Source: Allolobophora icterica
Taxonomy: Eukaryota; Annelida; Clitellata; Crassiclitellata; Lumbricidae
Assembly (NCBI GenBank): GCA_963556255.1
Contig: OY744611.1
Location: 38,842,306 to 38,906,305 of the forward strand
Direction of reading: 5' to 3'
Length of the DNA: 64,000 nucleotides
The notes beneath the pieces are model-generated. The model was given only the letters and a program-made list of their open reading frames with translations. It did not search any database and was not told where the DNA came from. The translations under genes were made by a program, and so were the position numbers. Position 1 is the first letter of the stretch; each line of letters starts with the position of its first letter. Shown here piece after piece: positions 23,131 to 41,005 of this stretch.

Positions 23131-25200
23131 ATGCTATGCATGTAAGCATGCATAAGTGAGTGCGTTTTTTGTTTCTAATACGTAAGTCTACATATATTTA
23201 GACGAAGGCAGCCTGACATGAAACAGAATGTCTCTTGAATAACTCGGCGACTTTTGACCGAGTTTACGTAAAGTTTTTAAGCACTGAGACTGTCGTAGGT
23301 TGTATACTTCACCAGCTTTTCGCACTAAATATCTGGCATTCCACTTGACACTGGATAACCTATTTTGTGCACAGTCTATGTCATTCAGCCTATACTCTCT
23401 TCCGCCACTGGATAGTAAATCATCGGTTTTTTATTGACCCGAGTAACGCATTCCCTTTATGTACTGACTTAAACTTGTATTCATTTCGCGAACTCGATAG
23501 CCCCGTCCGTATTCCTGGTAAAACAGGAGAAAGACCACATTGGTATTTTGTGTTTACGTTTGTCTAAAAGGTGACACCCATGATTGCAGCGTTGTGTTCT
23601 TGTTCTTTCAGATGACGCACGTCGAAGCACGCGCTGTAGGTATGTATGCAAGGTTTACTTCACGATAAACAGAGCACAAATACACTGTTGATTTTTTACG
23701 TTGTATACACAAACGAGCGTATAAACAACGCCATCTGTAAAAGGAAACGAAGGCTTAGGACGGGTCAGTCGAAACCTTGCAGGACCAGGCACTGCGTGGT
23801 TTTCTGACGTATTACCTCTCGGTGTCAACCTATATACAGCTATCCGTCCTTGTCGATCAGGCTTCGGGTGTGTCGCAAGACTAGTGGGCGCTACCTTTCA
23901 TCGCAAAATCAAGCCAAGCCGACGCGTAATGTTTGTCGGTTTGTTTAGGCAATGTTATACGTGTCCCATTCACGGGAGAGGAATGCCATTTGCTTTGAAC
24001 GCTCGATCCCAGGGAACGACGATAAATCTAAATCGGAAACGATCTTCGTGTCTGTTTATATATACGCCATTCTGTCCCAACCCTCTAGGCATCAGAGGCG
24101 CGTCGCGTATAGTTTGGGAGAAATCCCATGCTATGGAGTAAATCCTCGGTATGGTCACCATCAGCGGTTTTATCACCGGCGTGCTGTTGAGAGATGGCAG
24201 ATCTGGGATTGTTATTGCTTTCACCGATGGTCCTTCCATCACTGGTGGTCTCCAGATAGCTTTCATCGCCTCTGTTACCAATCGTTACCGAATCGTTGAC
24301 GTATTTATCGGCCACTGTTCAGCTGAACATGGCTGTTTTCACGCCATCGACGCCTTGAATAGCCTCTGTTCTGCAGACCTGTCTGTGAATGGTTATGCTT
24401 CGACCTCTTATAACTTTCGTCCAGGCCATTAACACAGGTCGCTGTACTTTATGGTAGGTGCACATGGGTGAAGCAGCTACCATAAAGTAGGGGCCTACAG
24501 TATGGGCTGTAACTGTAATTGTAATTAGTAGGCTAACTTCTATGGCGCTGAACATGTGTCTAATGCACAAAGCATCAACCGATTGCGCACAAAACCAAAC
24601 AGTAACCACGTGAATATCCAGAAGATCAGTGCGCAATGATGCAGAGGCAGCTTGTGATGAACAAGCAATTTTGGAAAATGTAAGTCTTAAGCTGCAGTGT
24701 ACGAAATGACATAAGCGACTGAGCAGGCAAAAAGAACATATAAAGTGAGAAATTTCCACAATCTAGGTCCAGCAGCAGAACAGCGTGTTCGCGAAGTTCC
24801 AGTTCCAGTTGTTGGTATCACCAGAGAAAGATACTCAGGTGACCTGGCTGAATAATGATCATGATGCAAAATAAGGATTAATGTTGAGTTTTTGATTGGC
24901 CAGATTCGGAGTTTTATAGACTTAAACTGCGAGTCCCACTTCAAACTCATCCTTCGCAGAACAGGAAACCAATGTGAAGATTTAAGCACAGGGTTATAAG
25001 TTCATAATTCTACATATTGGTTAAAGAGCATCGAACTCTTTGAAACGTCAGCATGTTTGGTCATAAAAATGTACGCATGTATGTATTTATGTATGTAAGT
25101 ATTTATGTATATATGTATGTATGTTTGTATGTATGCATGATGATACTTAATATAGCGCCTTCAGATACACCGTGAATAGCGGAGCAATGTGTTTGGTGAT
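23131..25200. other. no supported gene; unusual open stretch at 23950-24430
   Basis: 23950-24430 is open in several frames on both strands with non-repetitive composition, and one - strand frame (24085-24315) is charged and protein-like. No splice-bounded or domain-bearing exon could be established. Family C repeat copy 2 lies at 24505-24690. Confidence 0.35.
24505..24690. repeat. dispersed repeat family C, copy 2
   Basis: Shares 'aactgtaattgtaattagta' and 'cacaaagcatcaaccgattg' with the copies at 17535 and 40546. It also has the downstream 'tgatgaacaagcaattttgg...gtaagtctt' part found in the 40-kb copy. Confidence 0.7.
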
Positions 25201-25206
25201 CTTCAG

Positions 25207-30888
<5,682 letters not shown>

Positions 30889-32555
30889 TGTTAGCCATAA
30901 CCGGCGCTCACACTCACCACAAACAGCCTCCGTTATCTCAACTACTGCTTGCCTCTTTGCTACACTCCAGCGCGCGTCAATCATCACACCTCTCACTCAA
31001 ACGTCGAAACCAACACTGATCACATAGGCAAACCGCATCTTTAAGGTCATCGATTACCCCGTTCACACATTTAAACCGTCGACAATCAAGCCACTGAGAA
31101 CTTTTAGCAAGTCGCAGCGCCAACTGTAGCTGTAAGCCAGGATTTCACGGGAACAGCCTACATGTAGTTTGTTTATTCAAGCTGTAGGCGTTCAGGAATT
31201 TCGCGCCAAAGCAGCGCGCATGTAGGCTCATGACTCGCACAAGTGTTTGTGCGTTGCGCCATGTTCAGACAACAGCTGCTGAACGTGCAGGTCTGGGTAT
31301 ACCAGACACAACTCGTGCAGAAGTTGCTGGAGAAAAGCGATCTGTGAAGACGTGCACTCATTCATGACCACAACCCGACAATCTATCAGCTTCTTCGGCA
31401 TAGCTGATGGCGTATATATGTCTAAGTGTTGTGTTAGGGTGCTACGGATATTTCCACAGAACACGTTCTTTCTGTGTTTATATATATAGTTTGTTCAAAG
31501 TTATATTGCACACTAAAATCTCTAGGTCGAGACGAGGACGGACTGCTTACCTGATGCGTGTACATAATCGACCATATATAAATTTATATATATATTATAA
31601 ACCTAGTTTTATTAAGTATAATTTAATTGTTGTAAATTAAAGTTTACAAGCCGCAGTCGTAACGTATAAATAAATATCGGAACAGTGATACACACTAGAT
31701 GTATGAATATTTGTTTTGCATTTGCATGCTGTACAGCCTTGTAGCTTGCTAATTTGTGTCGACTCATGGGTGGATACCATAACAAACCGACTTAGGAAAC
31801 TCAACAATATGTGTATAATAATAAGAAAATCAAACCACACTATACTGTTCAATAATATTTATTATCATTATCATTAGATGGTATCCCAGGCAAAGCTTTT
31901 ATCATAGGCTCAAGCACTGTTTTTAAGTTTTTACAGCCACCCTAATATGTTTCAGAAGATAATAAACAGGTAAAAATTTAATAAAAATTGTAATTAATGG
32001 AAATTTTTATACAAGTAAATTTCACTAGAGATTAAAGAACTAGCCACTTGTTTACATAATTACACCCACTATTTGTCAGTGTCATCTCATTACAGTGTAA
32101 ATTGCAGCAGTCCACTTTGGATATCTTTTTGACAAAAATCCTTATGTTCAATAAATCTACAGCATGTATTGAAGAACATTTGGAATTTTTAATAAAACAA
32201 ATGGAAAGAAACAAAAGATTTATCTTCAAACGAAAGTTGAGTGTTCCGTATACATTATTTCATTACAAGACAATCTTCGAGCCAAATCACGTAAGAGGAA
32301 GTAAATACAGACAAATACTCTGTAAAATCAGACATTAGACTGATCATTTTTCATTACAAACAGCACTAGCATTAAAATCTAATCCTTAATCGCTTGTCAA
32401 TAACTGGAATAAAAACAAAGGCATGGGGGTCATCCATAAAGGACGTCCACAAAATATGACCTACTTTGGACCCCTCTCGCCCTTGTCCACATTTAACCTT
32501 ACCTTCCCCCTCCCCTTTGCGGACGTCCGCAGGCCAAAACGAATGAACGAAAATT
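30889..32555. other. 3' flank of the vWA gene, no further gene seen
   Basis: Includes the probable 3' UTR of the vWA gene. AT-rich, with short TATA-type alternations near 31480-31620. The 32102-32338 frame has ordinary composition but no exon borders or recognisable domain. Confidence 0.4.
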
Positions 32556-32561
32556 TCTGAC

Positions 32562-32816
32562 CATGGGCGGCGATCATGGGGGGTCGAGGGGGACAAGTCC
32601 CCCACCTTTAAGAGTGGGGGACACACCATACATCTGTCCCCCACTTTTTGAAGAAACCCCCAAAAATGTCGTCAAATTTGTTCCCAAAAATGGTTTTAAA
32701 AAATTTCGGAAAATTTGTTGACCTTTTTTTGAGCAGATCAGTTCAAAACTCTTTTCACCAGATCAGTTCAACAGTGTCTCCCCCCCCCCACCTGTGAAAC
32801 AAGATCGCCGCCAGTG
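32562..32816. mobile_element. hAT-type MITE, 255 bp, TSD TTTCTGAC
   Basis: Begins CATGGGCGGCGATCATGG and ends AGATCGCCGCCAGTG. The perfect 8-bp duplication TTTCTGAC is at 32554-32561 and 32817-32824. Contains GGGGGACAAGTCCCCC and a second G5/C5 hairpin. Same family as 37223 and 41915. Confidence 0.95.
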
Positions 32817-32824
32817 TTTCTGAC

Positions 32825-33760
32825 TAACGTCATTAATAAGCTACCAGTTCTATCTTATTTAAAATCACCTTACTTAGAATGTCAACCAGTACATGCTATT
32901 AAAATGTGAAAAGTAAGCAGTGTTCTACATCAACTACTGCATTTTATAACAACAAACACAGGTAATATAAACAGTAAGTACACGTTTAACTACCTGCCTT
33001 TTAAAACGGTTTTAGGCAATCACATCTCTGACCTATTCATCTCTCAGGGAAGATTGAAACAAGGAGGTGTTTAAAAAACTATCAAATTCATAAATTTACA
33101 AGAGGACGACTGCACTGGTCGAAACACCCCTCACCCTTGTCCGCATTTGAATGGTCCTTCCCTCCCCTCATTGCAGACGTCCTTTATGGACGACCCCAAG
33201 CCCACAGTCATAACCAATTATTTCAAGCGTTGGTAGTTACTTATGCATCGTATTGAAAATATGTTAGTATATAGTCTATCTTAATGCATAGTTGTTTCCT
33301 AAATTCATATTACACGAATAAGTGAATCATGAATGGCATACATTTACTGGTAGAAAGGCGGTTCTGTTTTGCAAAAAAAAAGTGGCTGCACAAATATAAA
33401 GAAACAGAATTTTTACAGTGGTACTTAAAAGTTTTTGGCAACTGACAACATATTTCCATTTCAGGGAAAGTACAGGATAAAGGCCCCATACCTGAAATTG
33501 TTCCCGATTTATATGCTGAACAGTCACAAACCGTTATGTGACTTCAACTGTGAATACCTAAAGACAAAACCATTTAATTAAATACAAAGAATGTCTGTTC
33601 CATCAACTTAGCCAAGAACTGGGGTACCAGTTACTGATAAAATTGGCTTCAGGTAATATAAGAAAGATAATTCATCAGGAACAAATAGGCAAACACCTGG
33701 AAAGAGACAGAAGAGCCTTGTCCTCACATCGTTTTGGACAGCAGGCAATCATTAGGTCTT
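32825..33760. other. intergenic, no gene seen
   Basis: Unique-looking AT-rich sequence. The stretch at 33120-33200 partly mirrors 32440-32530 ('cggacgtcc', 'cctttatggacgacccc'), so a further short inverted or dispersed element may be present around the MITE. Confidence 0.35.
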
Positions 33761-33865
33761 TGACCTTAAGTGCAAGGCCAAGCAGTAACCTGCTTTGACC
33801 TTAAGTGCAAGGCCAAGCAGTAACCTGCTTTGACCTTAAGTGCAACGCCCAGCAGTAACCTGCTT
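33761..33865. repeat. 35-bp tandem repeat, 3 copies
   Basis: Three units of 35 bp, the first two identical and the third with two changes. Each contains TGACCTTAAGTGCAAGGCCA. See the matching finding for a speculative reading as nuclear-receptor half-sites. Confidence 0.9.
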
Positions 33866-34192
33866 TGTTTATCTAAACAGTTCTGTCATGTGATACATTG
33901 TAATATAAGTTAACATAAACAACTAACATCACTTCAAGTAAACATTCCAGACATTAAAACAGAAAATGTTTTCTAGCCAGCTGGGAAAACTTCTTATCGA
34001 GTTCAAAAGCAACAACTTCTTAGAAACCATTTTGGCCCAAAGCACGTAAACAGCGGAAACAGTAATACTGTGTGAGAAACATTCACTAAGTACAAGATAG
34101 AAGATTGCTGACTGTTGACAGGTTTCGGAACCTTGCACAGGGCAGTAAACCATCCCTTTGGCTAGCATGATTTGAGCTGCAAATGTTAATTT

Positions 34193-34428
34193 TTATTTAT
34201 TTATTTATTCTGGATATTTCTATAGCACCTCTTGAAGTCAACTACTACTCAGAGGCGCTCCCGACTACAGCATTTGATACTGTGCCGGAATTTTCACGCC
34301 GAAGCGCCACGAGCAATTGCGAGTGAAGGACTTGCCCAAGGTCCGTACGCAGCGGCTAGAGTGGGATTCGAACCTGCATCCCTCCGGTCACAAGGCGCCG
34401 AACTTACCACTACGCCATCACGCCCCAC
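34193..34428 (-). mobile_element. tRNA-derived SINE, family B, at the 3' end of RLIG1
   Basis: Same strand as RLIG1 and starting about 20 bases after its stop codon. Head: GGCGTAGTGGTAAGTTCGGC and the B box GGTTCGAATCC. The tail reads AATAAATAAATAAATAAA, which supplies AATAAA polyadenylation signals to an RLIG1 transcript. Nearly identical to 26161-26387 over most of its length. Confidence 0.88.
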
Positions 34429-34446
34429 AATGTGCAAACCGCAAAA

Positions 34447-35439
34447 TTAATCAAGGTTTATCTTATCCAGCGAATCAAAAGTCTGTCGAGATATGTTTGC
34501 CAAGTCCAAAAGAAGTTTAGAGGAATAAGTTCTCTGGTCGTTCTTTGGAACATTAACGTAAACTGGAATGGAAAGTAGTTTGGGATTTGGCACTGGCCAA
34601 TGAAGGCTCATGTGATGCCTATGTAGTTTAAACATCTCTCCATCATCGAAATGCCACACTATGCCTTCAACACCACCATCTGGGCCTTGAAACCAGTCTT
34701 TAAGGCCAGCAAATGATGCAGGTGGTAAATTTTCAGCTGGGATAATACCGTGGCGGACAAGGAGGTGCAGAGGTTTCGATTTTGAGCCCAGTCTGTATGG
34801 GTTACCATTAACATTTGTACCTATCAATTCCATTGTAGATCCAGAGAGCTCTTCAAGCAACTGAAGGGTTATTTCCAAACGGTTTGACTGTTGCTGTAAA
34901 ACTAATCCAACTCCAATGTTCAGGTCAACTGCACTCAAATGCCAACAGTGTTGCTTTGATTTTGGATCAACCGGAACCCAACCAGGGATGTGTCCATTTG
35001 TATCAGGCAACAGTGCACCACTCTTAGTTTCAATGCCCGTAGCTGGAATCCATTCCGTTGGAACATCCTTAAAGTCATTTTCCACATTCCACTGAAATAC
35101 AATTCCGTCTCCTAAAAGAGACTCTGGGTGTTCGTTCTGAAATTTTCTAAATCGTTTATCTGCAGCTTTGTTCGGTTTTCTGTCGTGTCTCGCCCAAAGC
35201 CACGGTTTGCCGCAGAACTCACTGATAAAAACACAAGTACCATCCAGTTTTTCAGTCGCTAGGCAGCAGCTGTCCGCCGCAGGGCCACAACTTAAAGCAG
35301 CTGAAGCCTTTTCCCGAAGTCGATCGGTGGCTACAACTTTATAAGATTGATCGTTACGTTTTTCAGAAGGTGCATTCGGTAAAACTGAAACTTCGAACAC
35401 ACAAGAAATTTTGCGCTGAACATTTCCAAAAATTGACAT
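34447..35439 (-). CDS. RLIG1: RLIG1, 5'-3' RNA ligase (C12orf29 orthologue), single exon
   Basis: A 330-residue protein close in length to the 325-residue human protein, which joins 5'-phosphate to 3'-hydroxyl RNA ends with ATP. The nucleotidyl-transfer motif I is ATEKLDGTC, with Lys64 as the AMP-accepting lysine. Further conserved blocks are FIxE-like CGKPWLWARHDRKPNK, WNVENDFKDVPTEWIPA, NGHIPGWVPV, ELIGTNVNGNPYRLGSK, VEGIVWHFDDG and FKLHRHH. I chose the Met at 35439 because MSIFGNVQRKISCVF aligns with the start of the family. The frame stays open to another Met 16 codons upstream (35487), so a longer start is possible. No intron interrupts it, unlike the vertebrate gene as I recall it. All motifs are intact, so this is either an intronless functional gene or a recent functional retrocopy. 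A SINE supplies the likely 3' UTR. Confidence 0.93.
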   Translation of the reverse strand: MSIFGNVQRKISCVFEVSVLPNAPSEKRNDQSYKVVATDRLREKASAALSCGPAADSCCLATEKLDGTCVFISEFCGKPWLWARHDRKPNKAADKRFRKFQNEHPESLLGDGIVFQWNVENDFKDVPTEWIPATGIETKSGALLPDTNGHIPGWVPVDPKSKQHCWHLSAVDLNIGVGLVLQQQSNRLEITLQLLEELSGSTMELIGTNVNGNPYRLGSKSKPLHLLVRHGIIPAENLPPASFAGLKDWFQGPDGGVEGIVWHFDDGEMFKLHRHHMSLHWPVPNPKLLSIPVYVNVPKNDQRTYSSKLLLDLANISRQTFDSLDKINLD

Positions 35440-36225
<786 letters not shown>

Positions 36226-36229
36226 TAAC

Positions 36230-37084
36230 CAAGCTTGCGTCATCTTAGTATTAGAATAATAGAATATTAATTAGCCTACTCTTAGCACTCTTAATGAACT
36301 GGTCCTGTTGATTGACTATTTCGCAAGAATTAGGGTTATGCAATAGCCTATGCATGATTTAGAAGGAAGCTTTTGCCTGATGTGTTTGGATTCTTATAAA
36401 CTTTACTGCAAATGTTATCTCTATACAGGACTTTCATTCAAACTGAAAACATTGCTGTTTCACAAATCTTATGTTTATATCTCTTCTACTTCCTCCCTCG
36501 CCGCTTCAATACTAAACACTAGGCCCTATTCACCTTTTGCCGTCTGGCTGTCTTCCTTCCTGTTCCCTTTAGATCTTGACCTGGAACCGATTTAGACCTT
36601 ATAATTAACCTGCCTATTGATTTTGTTTTGACTGAACGCCTGTGAATAACCTGGTTCCGGCGACTTAATTGGCCTTTTGGGAGGGTAGAAATCTTGAGAT
36701 TGCGATGACGATGACCAACTGGGGACTCCCGAAGCTGTTGTCGCTCAACCTTCGAGTAGGGCCTACAGCCTCCGAGCGGAGTCGCGAAATTAAGGCTATG
36801 TTTGAGATAGATCGGAGGTTCCAGAAGGCATTGAAAGTTGGAGCATTCATGCTGAGCTTGGAGATGTTCACTTATCGTTCCTAGAAGTTAAAGCAACTGT
36901 AGAAAGTTAAAACTATCCGTGTAATGCACCCATGACCTATATATAGTTAAGCCTACTTTCACTATAACCAAGTAGCTATAGGATCTTTGCTCTCAAACTT
37001 TGAGTAATTCCATTTCGACACGATAGTCGGTAGATGGCGACGAAATCGCTGCAGTTTATTCCTCTGTAGCTTATTATAATTATA
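36230..37084. other. intergenic, no gene supported
   Basis: The patch at about 36665-36885 is open on both strands with ordinary composition, but no domain or splice border supports it. Confidence 0.35.
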
Positions 37085-37500
37085 GTGGTGCTCCATCTGC
37101 ACCCCTTAGCTCACTCAGTTATAAGTAGTACACTGACCGTACACTGTCGGTGGAAGATAAAACGGCGAGGGAGAGGACTGGCACTCATATGCCGAGGCTA
37201 GTAAAATGAAATCGCTTCATACCATGGGCGGCAATCCCGGGGGTTGAGGGGAACAAGACCCCCACCCTTGAGAGTGGGGGACACGCCATACATCGCCCCC
37301 TCCAGATTTTGAGGAAACGCCAAAAAAAGTCATCAAATTATTTCACGAATTTTTTACCTCGTTTTTCACCAGATCAGTTCAAAACTCTTTTTTCACCAGA
37401 TCAGTTTCAAAATGTCCCCCCCCCCACTTGTCAAACAAGATCGCCGCCACTGCTTCATACCCATGGCTGCCTCAGGGCCGGCTAGCTTAAGGGATTGCTC
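37085..37500 (+). mobile_element. SINE family A (3' half) split by a MITE
   Basis: Family A sequence ('gtacactgaccgtacactgtcggtggaagat', 'catatgccgaggctagtaaaatgaaatcgcttcatac') runs to 37222 and resumes at 37453 as '(cttcatac)ccatggctgcctcagg'. The tRNA-like head is missing. Confidence 0.8.
37223..37452. mobile_element. hAT-type MITE, 230 bp, TSD CTTCATAC, inside a SINE
   Basis: Begins CATGGGCGGCAATC and ends GATCGCCGCCACTG. Perfect 8-bp duplication CTTCATAC at 37215-37222 and 37453-37460. Internal 'gagtgggggacac' as in the 32562 copy. The uninterrupted SINE at 14286 gives the empty-site order. Confidence 0.95.
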
Positions 37501-38240
37501 TTCTACTTTTATGGTGGATCCTAAACTGAGTAGCGCCTTATAGACTACTCACCCTTAAAGCTGTACATTTCGATTTTGATTTACATTCTGATTAAAAACA
37601 TTTAACCAACATTTGAATCGCAATCGTTAGCGTAAGTTCCAAATTTCTAAAAAAAATACTCTAAAGCTAAGCGCCCCAGCTTATTAACGGGCGCTGCGTC
37701 GTGTCAGAGGGGTTGGCCAGAGACGTCAAGGGAAGATCCGAATCCAGTGACCAGAGAGTCTGAAAGAGAGACCAGAGATATGAATTTTGCATATCTTAGA
37801 AGGCGGATGATCGATAGATATTATGGTAAGAGAAATTAAAGAACTGAATTTGAAAGCAAGAAGTTTATATTTTGAAATTCAGGTATATAGGCCTATTTCT
37901 TAGGAAACTGTGCAGTCAAGTATATATGCCTAATAATTTGTTTAATTACTTTATAAGCCTTACGTAGGTCCACACTATCGCTTAGATTTATCTAAGCCGG
38001 AAATGAATGCATCGCCCATATAGTTCGCCTGAAAATGAAATATGGCATTTATGAAATTATGTAGGTTCGTGAAGGATTAATTATTGCTGAAGCCAAGGCC
38101 AGTTTGACCCCAACTCGACTGCCAACTCTGCATTAAAGCTAAACGCATTCACACTATTTCTTGACGTCATGTCTAATCATGATTCACGAACGAATCCAGT
38201 TTTGATTTTATATCTCAATCTACTTTTTGTTATATTTTAT
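37501..38240. other. intergenic, no gene seen
   Basis: A stretch at about 37670-37790 ('gcgccccagcttattaacgggcgctg...gtcagagg') resembles parts of 43600 and 50500 and is probably a decayed dispersed repeat. Confidence 0.35.
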
Positions 38241-38550
38241 ATAATCTTCTTTATTAATTCAAACAGACAAGTACGCTACGCAATAACATTACATTGAATT
38301 TGAAACATGCAGGGGCGTCTATATCCCCTCGAAGTCATTGGAGCAACTTCCCTCCCATCACTCCTCTCCCCTTCCTTTTTCTCCCCTCCCCTCCCCCCAA
38401 ATAATGATGGCACATACACTGACAGATCTTCCCTATTTTTAGATGGAGCATTTGCTCCAAGGTTTCTATGGAGTAGACGCCCCTGGAAACATGACAGTAC
38501 AATCAAGATCTTAATTAAACACACGGTTTGGCAGCCATGCAAGGCGTCGC
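38241..38550. repeat. dispersed repeat carrying a MITE (filled site)
   Basis: The flanks 38241-38309 and 38486-38545 match, in inverted orientation, the uninterrupted sequence at about 41700-41805, for example 'caatcaagatcttaattaaac' and 'attacattga'. The only large difference is the MITE at 38310. Confidence 0.85.
38310..38485. mobile_element. hAT-type MITE, 176 bp, TSD GAAACATG
   Basis: Perfect terminal repeat CAGGGGCGTCTA / TAGACGCCCCTG, with the 8-bp duplication GAAACATG at 38302-38309 and 38486-38493. Subterminal inverted blocks 'ggagcaactt' and 'atttgctcc' extend the hairpin. The paralogous empty site has GAAACATG once. Confidence 0.96.
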
Positions 38551-39700
38551 CCTATTGATTAGGGGCCTATTTATAATATCCGTGTTATTAAATTTAATTT
38601 GTTGTTATTTGCAATTTTCATTTTTCCATTTTCCGAGTCAATCATTCAATATCTAATATTTAGATATTCAGACTTTTGTAGGCCCCAGAAAGTTTAGTAG
38701 GCCCTATAGGCACAGTGCCTACTGTGCCTAGTGGATAAGACGGCCCTGGCTGAAGTATATAGGGCCTATTATATGGAAGTATATAAGACCTAAGAAAAGG
38801 AATCGCCTCCTCAAAGTAAACACTGGAACTTTATATTCTTACTTACTTTTAACTCTTTCCGATTTCTACACGATAGCGAAACTAAACCAGCGAAACGAGG
38901 AAAGAAAGGGGGAAATTGGTTCGTGTGACAGTTAACCCAGCGTCAGAGGGATAGGCAATCAAGGTATACCCTGACGGCATGCAGCGTGTTACGAACGTAG
39001 GTCAACAAACTAAGCAAACACCATCATAAGCTATACCTCTGTTACGTAGCTTGTCTAACATGAATACCGCGTATACGCCCTATACCTTCTTCCCGAAAGT
39101 TTAAACCATGAACTATTAATCTATACTAGAGACGAATGCTCTGAACAGTGTGGTAGGGGTCATCTTAAATACGCAGGTAAACGTCATTGTAAGGGCGAAT
39201 GATTATAATTAACGTAATTTACAGTAGGCCTACATACGCTTTATGACCTGCCTTGAGACAGGCCTCAAGTATCTTAGGCCAGCAAACGTGGCATATCACC
39301 TCAGCCCTAGTAGCATGACTGTAGCGTATTCATAAAGGGCTGTAGACCTATGCGCACGTCAAGCGTGACATGTACGTTTGCCAACAGAATATTTTTCTTC
39401 CTGATTGAATTAAGCTAAATATAACGTTGAGGCCTATTATAGGCGGGTTGCATGTCCGCCATCTTAGGTATATTCTTAAGTTAATAGAGGCGGTGTGGTC
39501 TAAATAGGCCCCTATGTGTGGTAGGCCCATACAAATATATAGAACGACGTAATGTATATGACAACGTAGAGGCTTTCTTAAGCGCAATCCTAGTTTGTTT
39601 CTGGAAGGATTTGCAGGACTTTACCCTAAGGTAGGTGAAGACGGTATATCGTTAAGGCACTTGAACGTCCACTTCCTGTCACTTGTTTTTGATGCAAAGT
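38551..39700. other. intergenic, no gene seen
   Basis: AT-rich sequence with many 'aggcctac' words. No frame, exon border or repeat end could be supported. Confidence 0.4.
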
Positions 39701-39777
39701 ACATGCAGTATGTATGGTGTGTGTATGTATGCACGTATGTATGCATGTATACCTATATATGTATAGGTATGTATGTA

Positions 39778-40473
39778 CATAGGCGTAGACTCTGGGGGTC
39801 AGCCGGGGCACGTGCCCCCCCCCCCCAATAATCGAGGAGCCGGGGCAATGCCCCCCAAAATCGAGAGGAGAATTTCTTCAAATATTAAAATGTTATGATT
39901 CAATATAGACAAATTTCTTCAGAAACAGAAAATCAGAGACACAGAACTGAAATACTATCAGAAATTCATAATGAAAACTAAGATTTATTTTTATCTTTAA
40001 TATCTTCAATATGAAACAAATTTATATGTAAACAAAACGTCCCATTTCATACGCATTAAAGTAAACCGGAAGCCTTTGCTGATTGTCCAGATCAGAGGTG
40101 AAAAAAGTTTTTCCGGTTTTTGGTTTTAAACAAAACCAAAAGAAAAAGAAAACCACAAAATTTGTTTTTGTTTAAAAAAAATAAATTTCTTATTTTTGTA
40201 GAAGTTATTTTAATTACATTGATTTAATGATTTTTAATTTTCGGAAACCGCAACTGAATTAAACTGAGTTGGAGCTCTTGTTCATGCCATTTTTCATGAT
40301 TTTTATCATCCGAAATCCGAAAATCTTAAAAACAACCAAAACAACAAAAATCATAAAAACGAAAGAAACAAACACAAAAAAACAACAAAAAAACAACTTT
40401 TCATATTGGAAAAACTTGTTTTTCTGGTCCAGACCCCATGCCCCCCAAAATTTTGGACAAGTTTACGCCAGTG
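39778..40473. mobile_element. hAT-type element, 696 bp, TSD TGTATGTA
   Basis: Left end CATAGGCGTAGACT. Right end on the other strand CACTGGCGTAAACTTG. Duplication TGTATGTA at 39770-39777 and 40474-40481; because the site is a TATG repeat, the duplication is weaker proof. Near the left end is GGGGCACGTGCCCC. The interior is AT-rich and A-run-rich, with no transposase. Confidence 0.8.
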
Positions 40474-40545
40474 TGTATGTATACGTAATATTATGCATGT
40501 ATGTATGTATGTATGTATGTTTGTATGTATGTGTGTATGCATGCA

Positions 40546-40730
40546 TAAATTGTAATTGTAATTAATAACTTCTGTTGCGCCGGTGTCTAATGCACAAGGC
40601 ATCAACCGATGGCGTACTAAAACCAAGCTGTAATCAGGTCAATTTTAATATCAAGAAAATCAGTCCGTATGACAGAAAGGCAGCCTATATGGTGGATAAG
40701 CAATTTGACAGAAGTAAGTTTTAAGTTGTA
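40546..40730. repeat. dispersed repeat family C, copy 3
   Basis: Matches 17535-17690 ('cttctgttgcgccggtgtct', 'gcacaaggcatcaaccgatg') and shares its downstream part with 24505-24690. Confidence 0.72.
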
Positions 40731-40877
40731 TGTATGTATGTATGTCTATATGTCAGTATGTATGTATACGTATGTATGTATGTATGCATGTATGTATGTA
40801 TGTATGTATGTATGTATGTATGTATGTATGTATGTATGGTATGTATGGTATGTATGTATGTATGTATGTATGCATTG

Positions 40878-40908
<31 letters not shown>

Positions 40909-40971
40909 CTATGTATGTATGTATGTATGCATTGTATATATGTATGTATGTATGTATGTATGCATGCATTG

Positions 40972-41005
<34 letters not shown>

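Noticed and set aside
36665..36884. Possible small gene open on both strands
   Set aside because: About 70 codons, no recognisable domain, no splice or promoter evidence; chance opening cannot be excluded.
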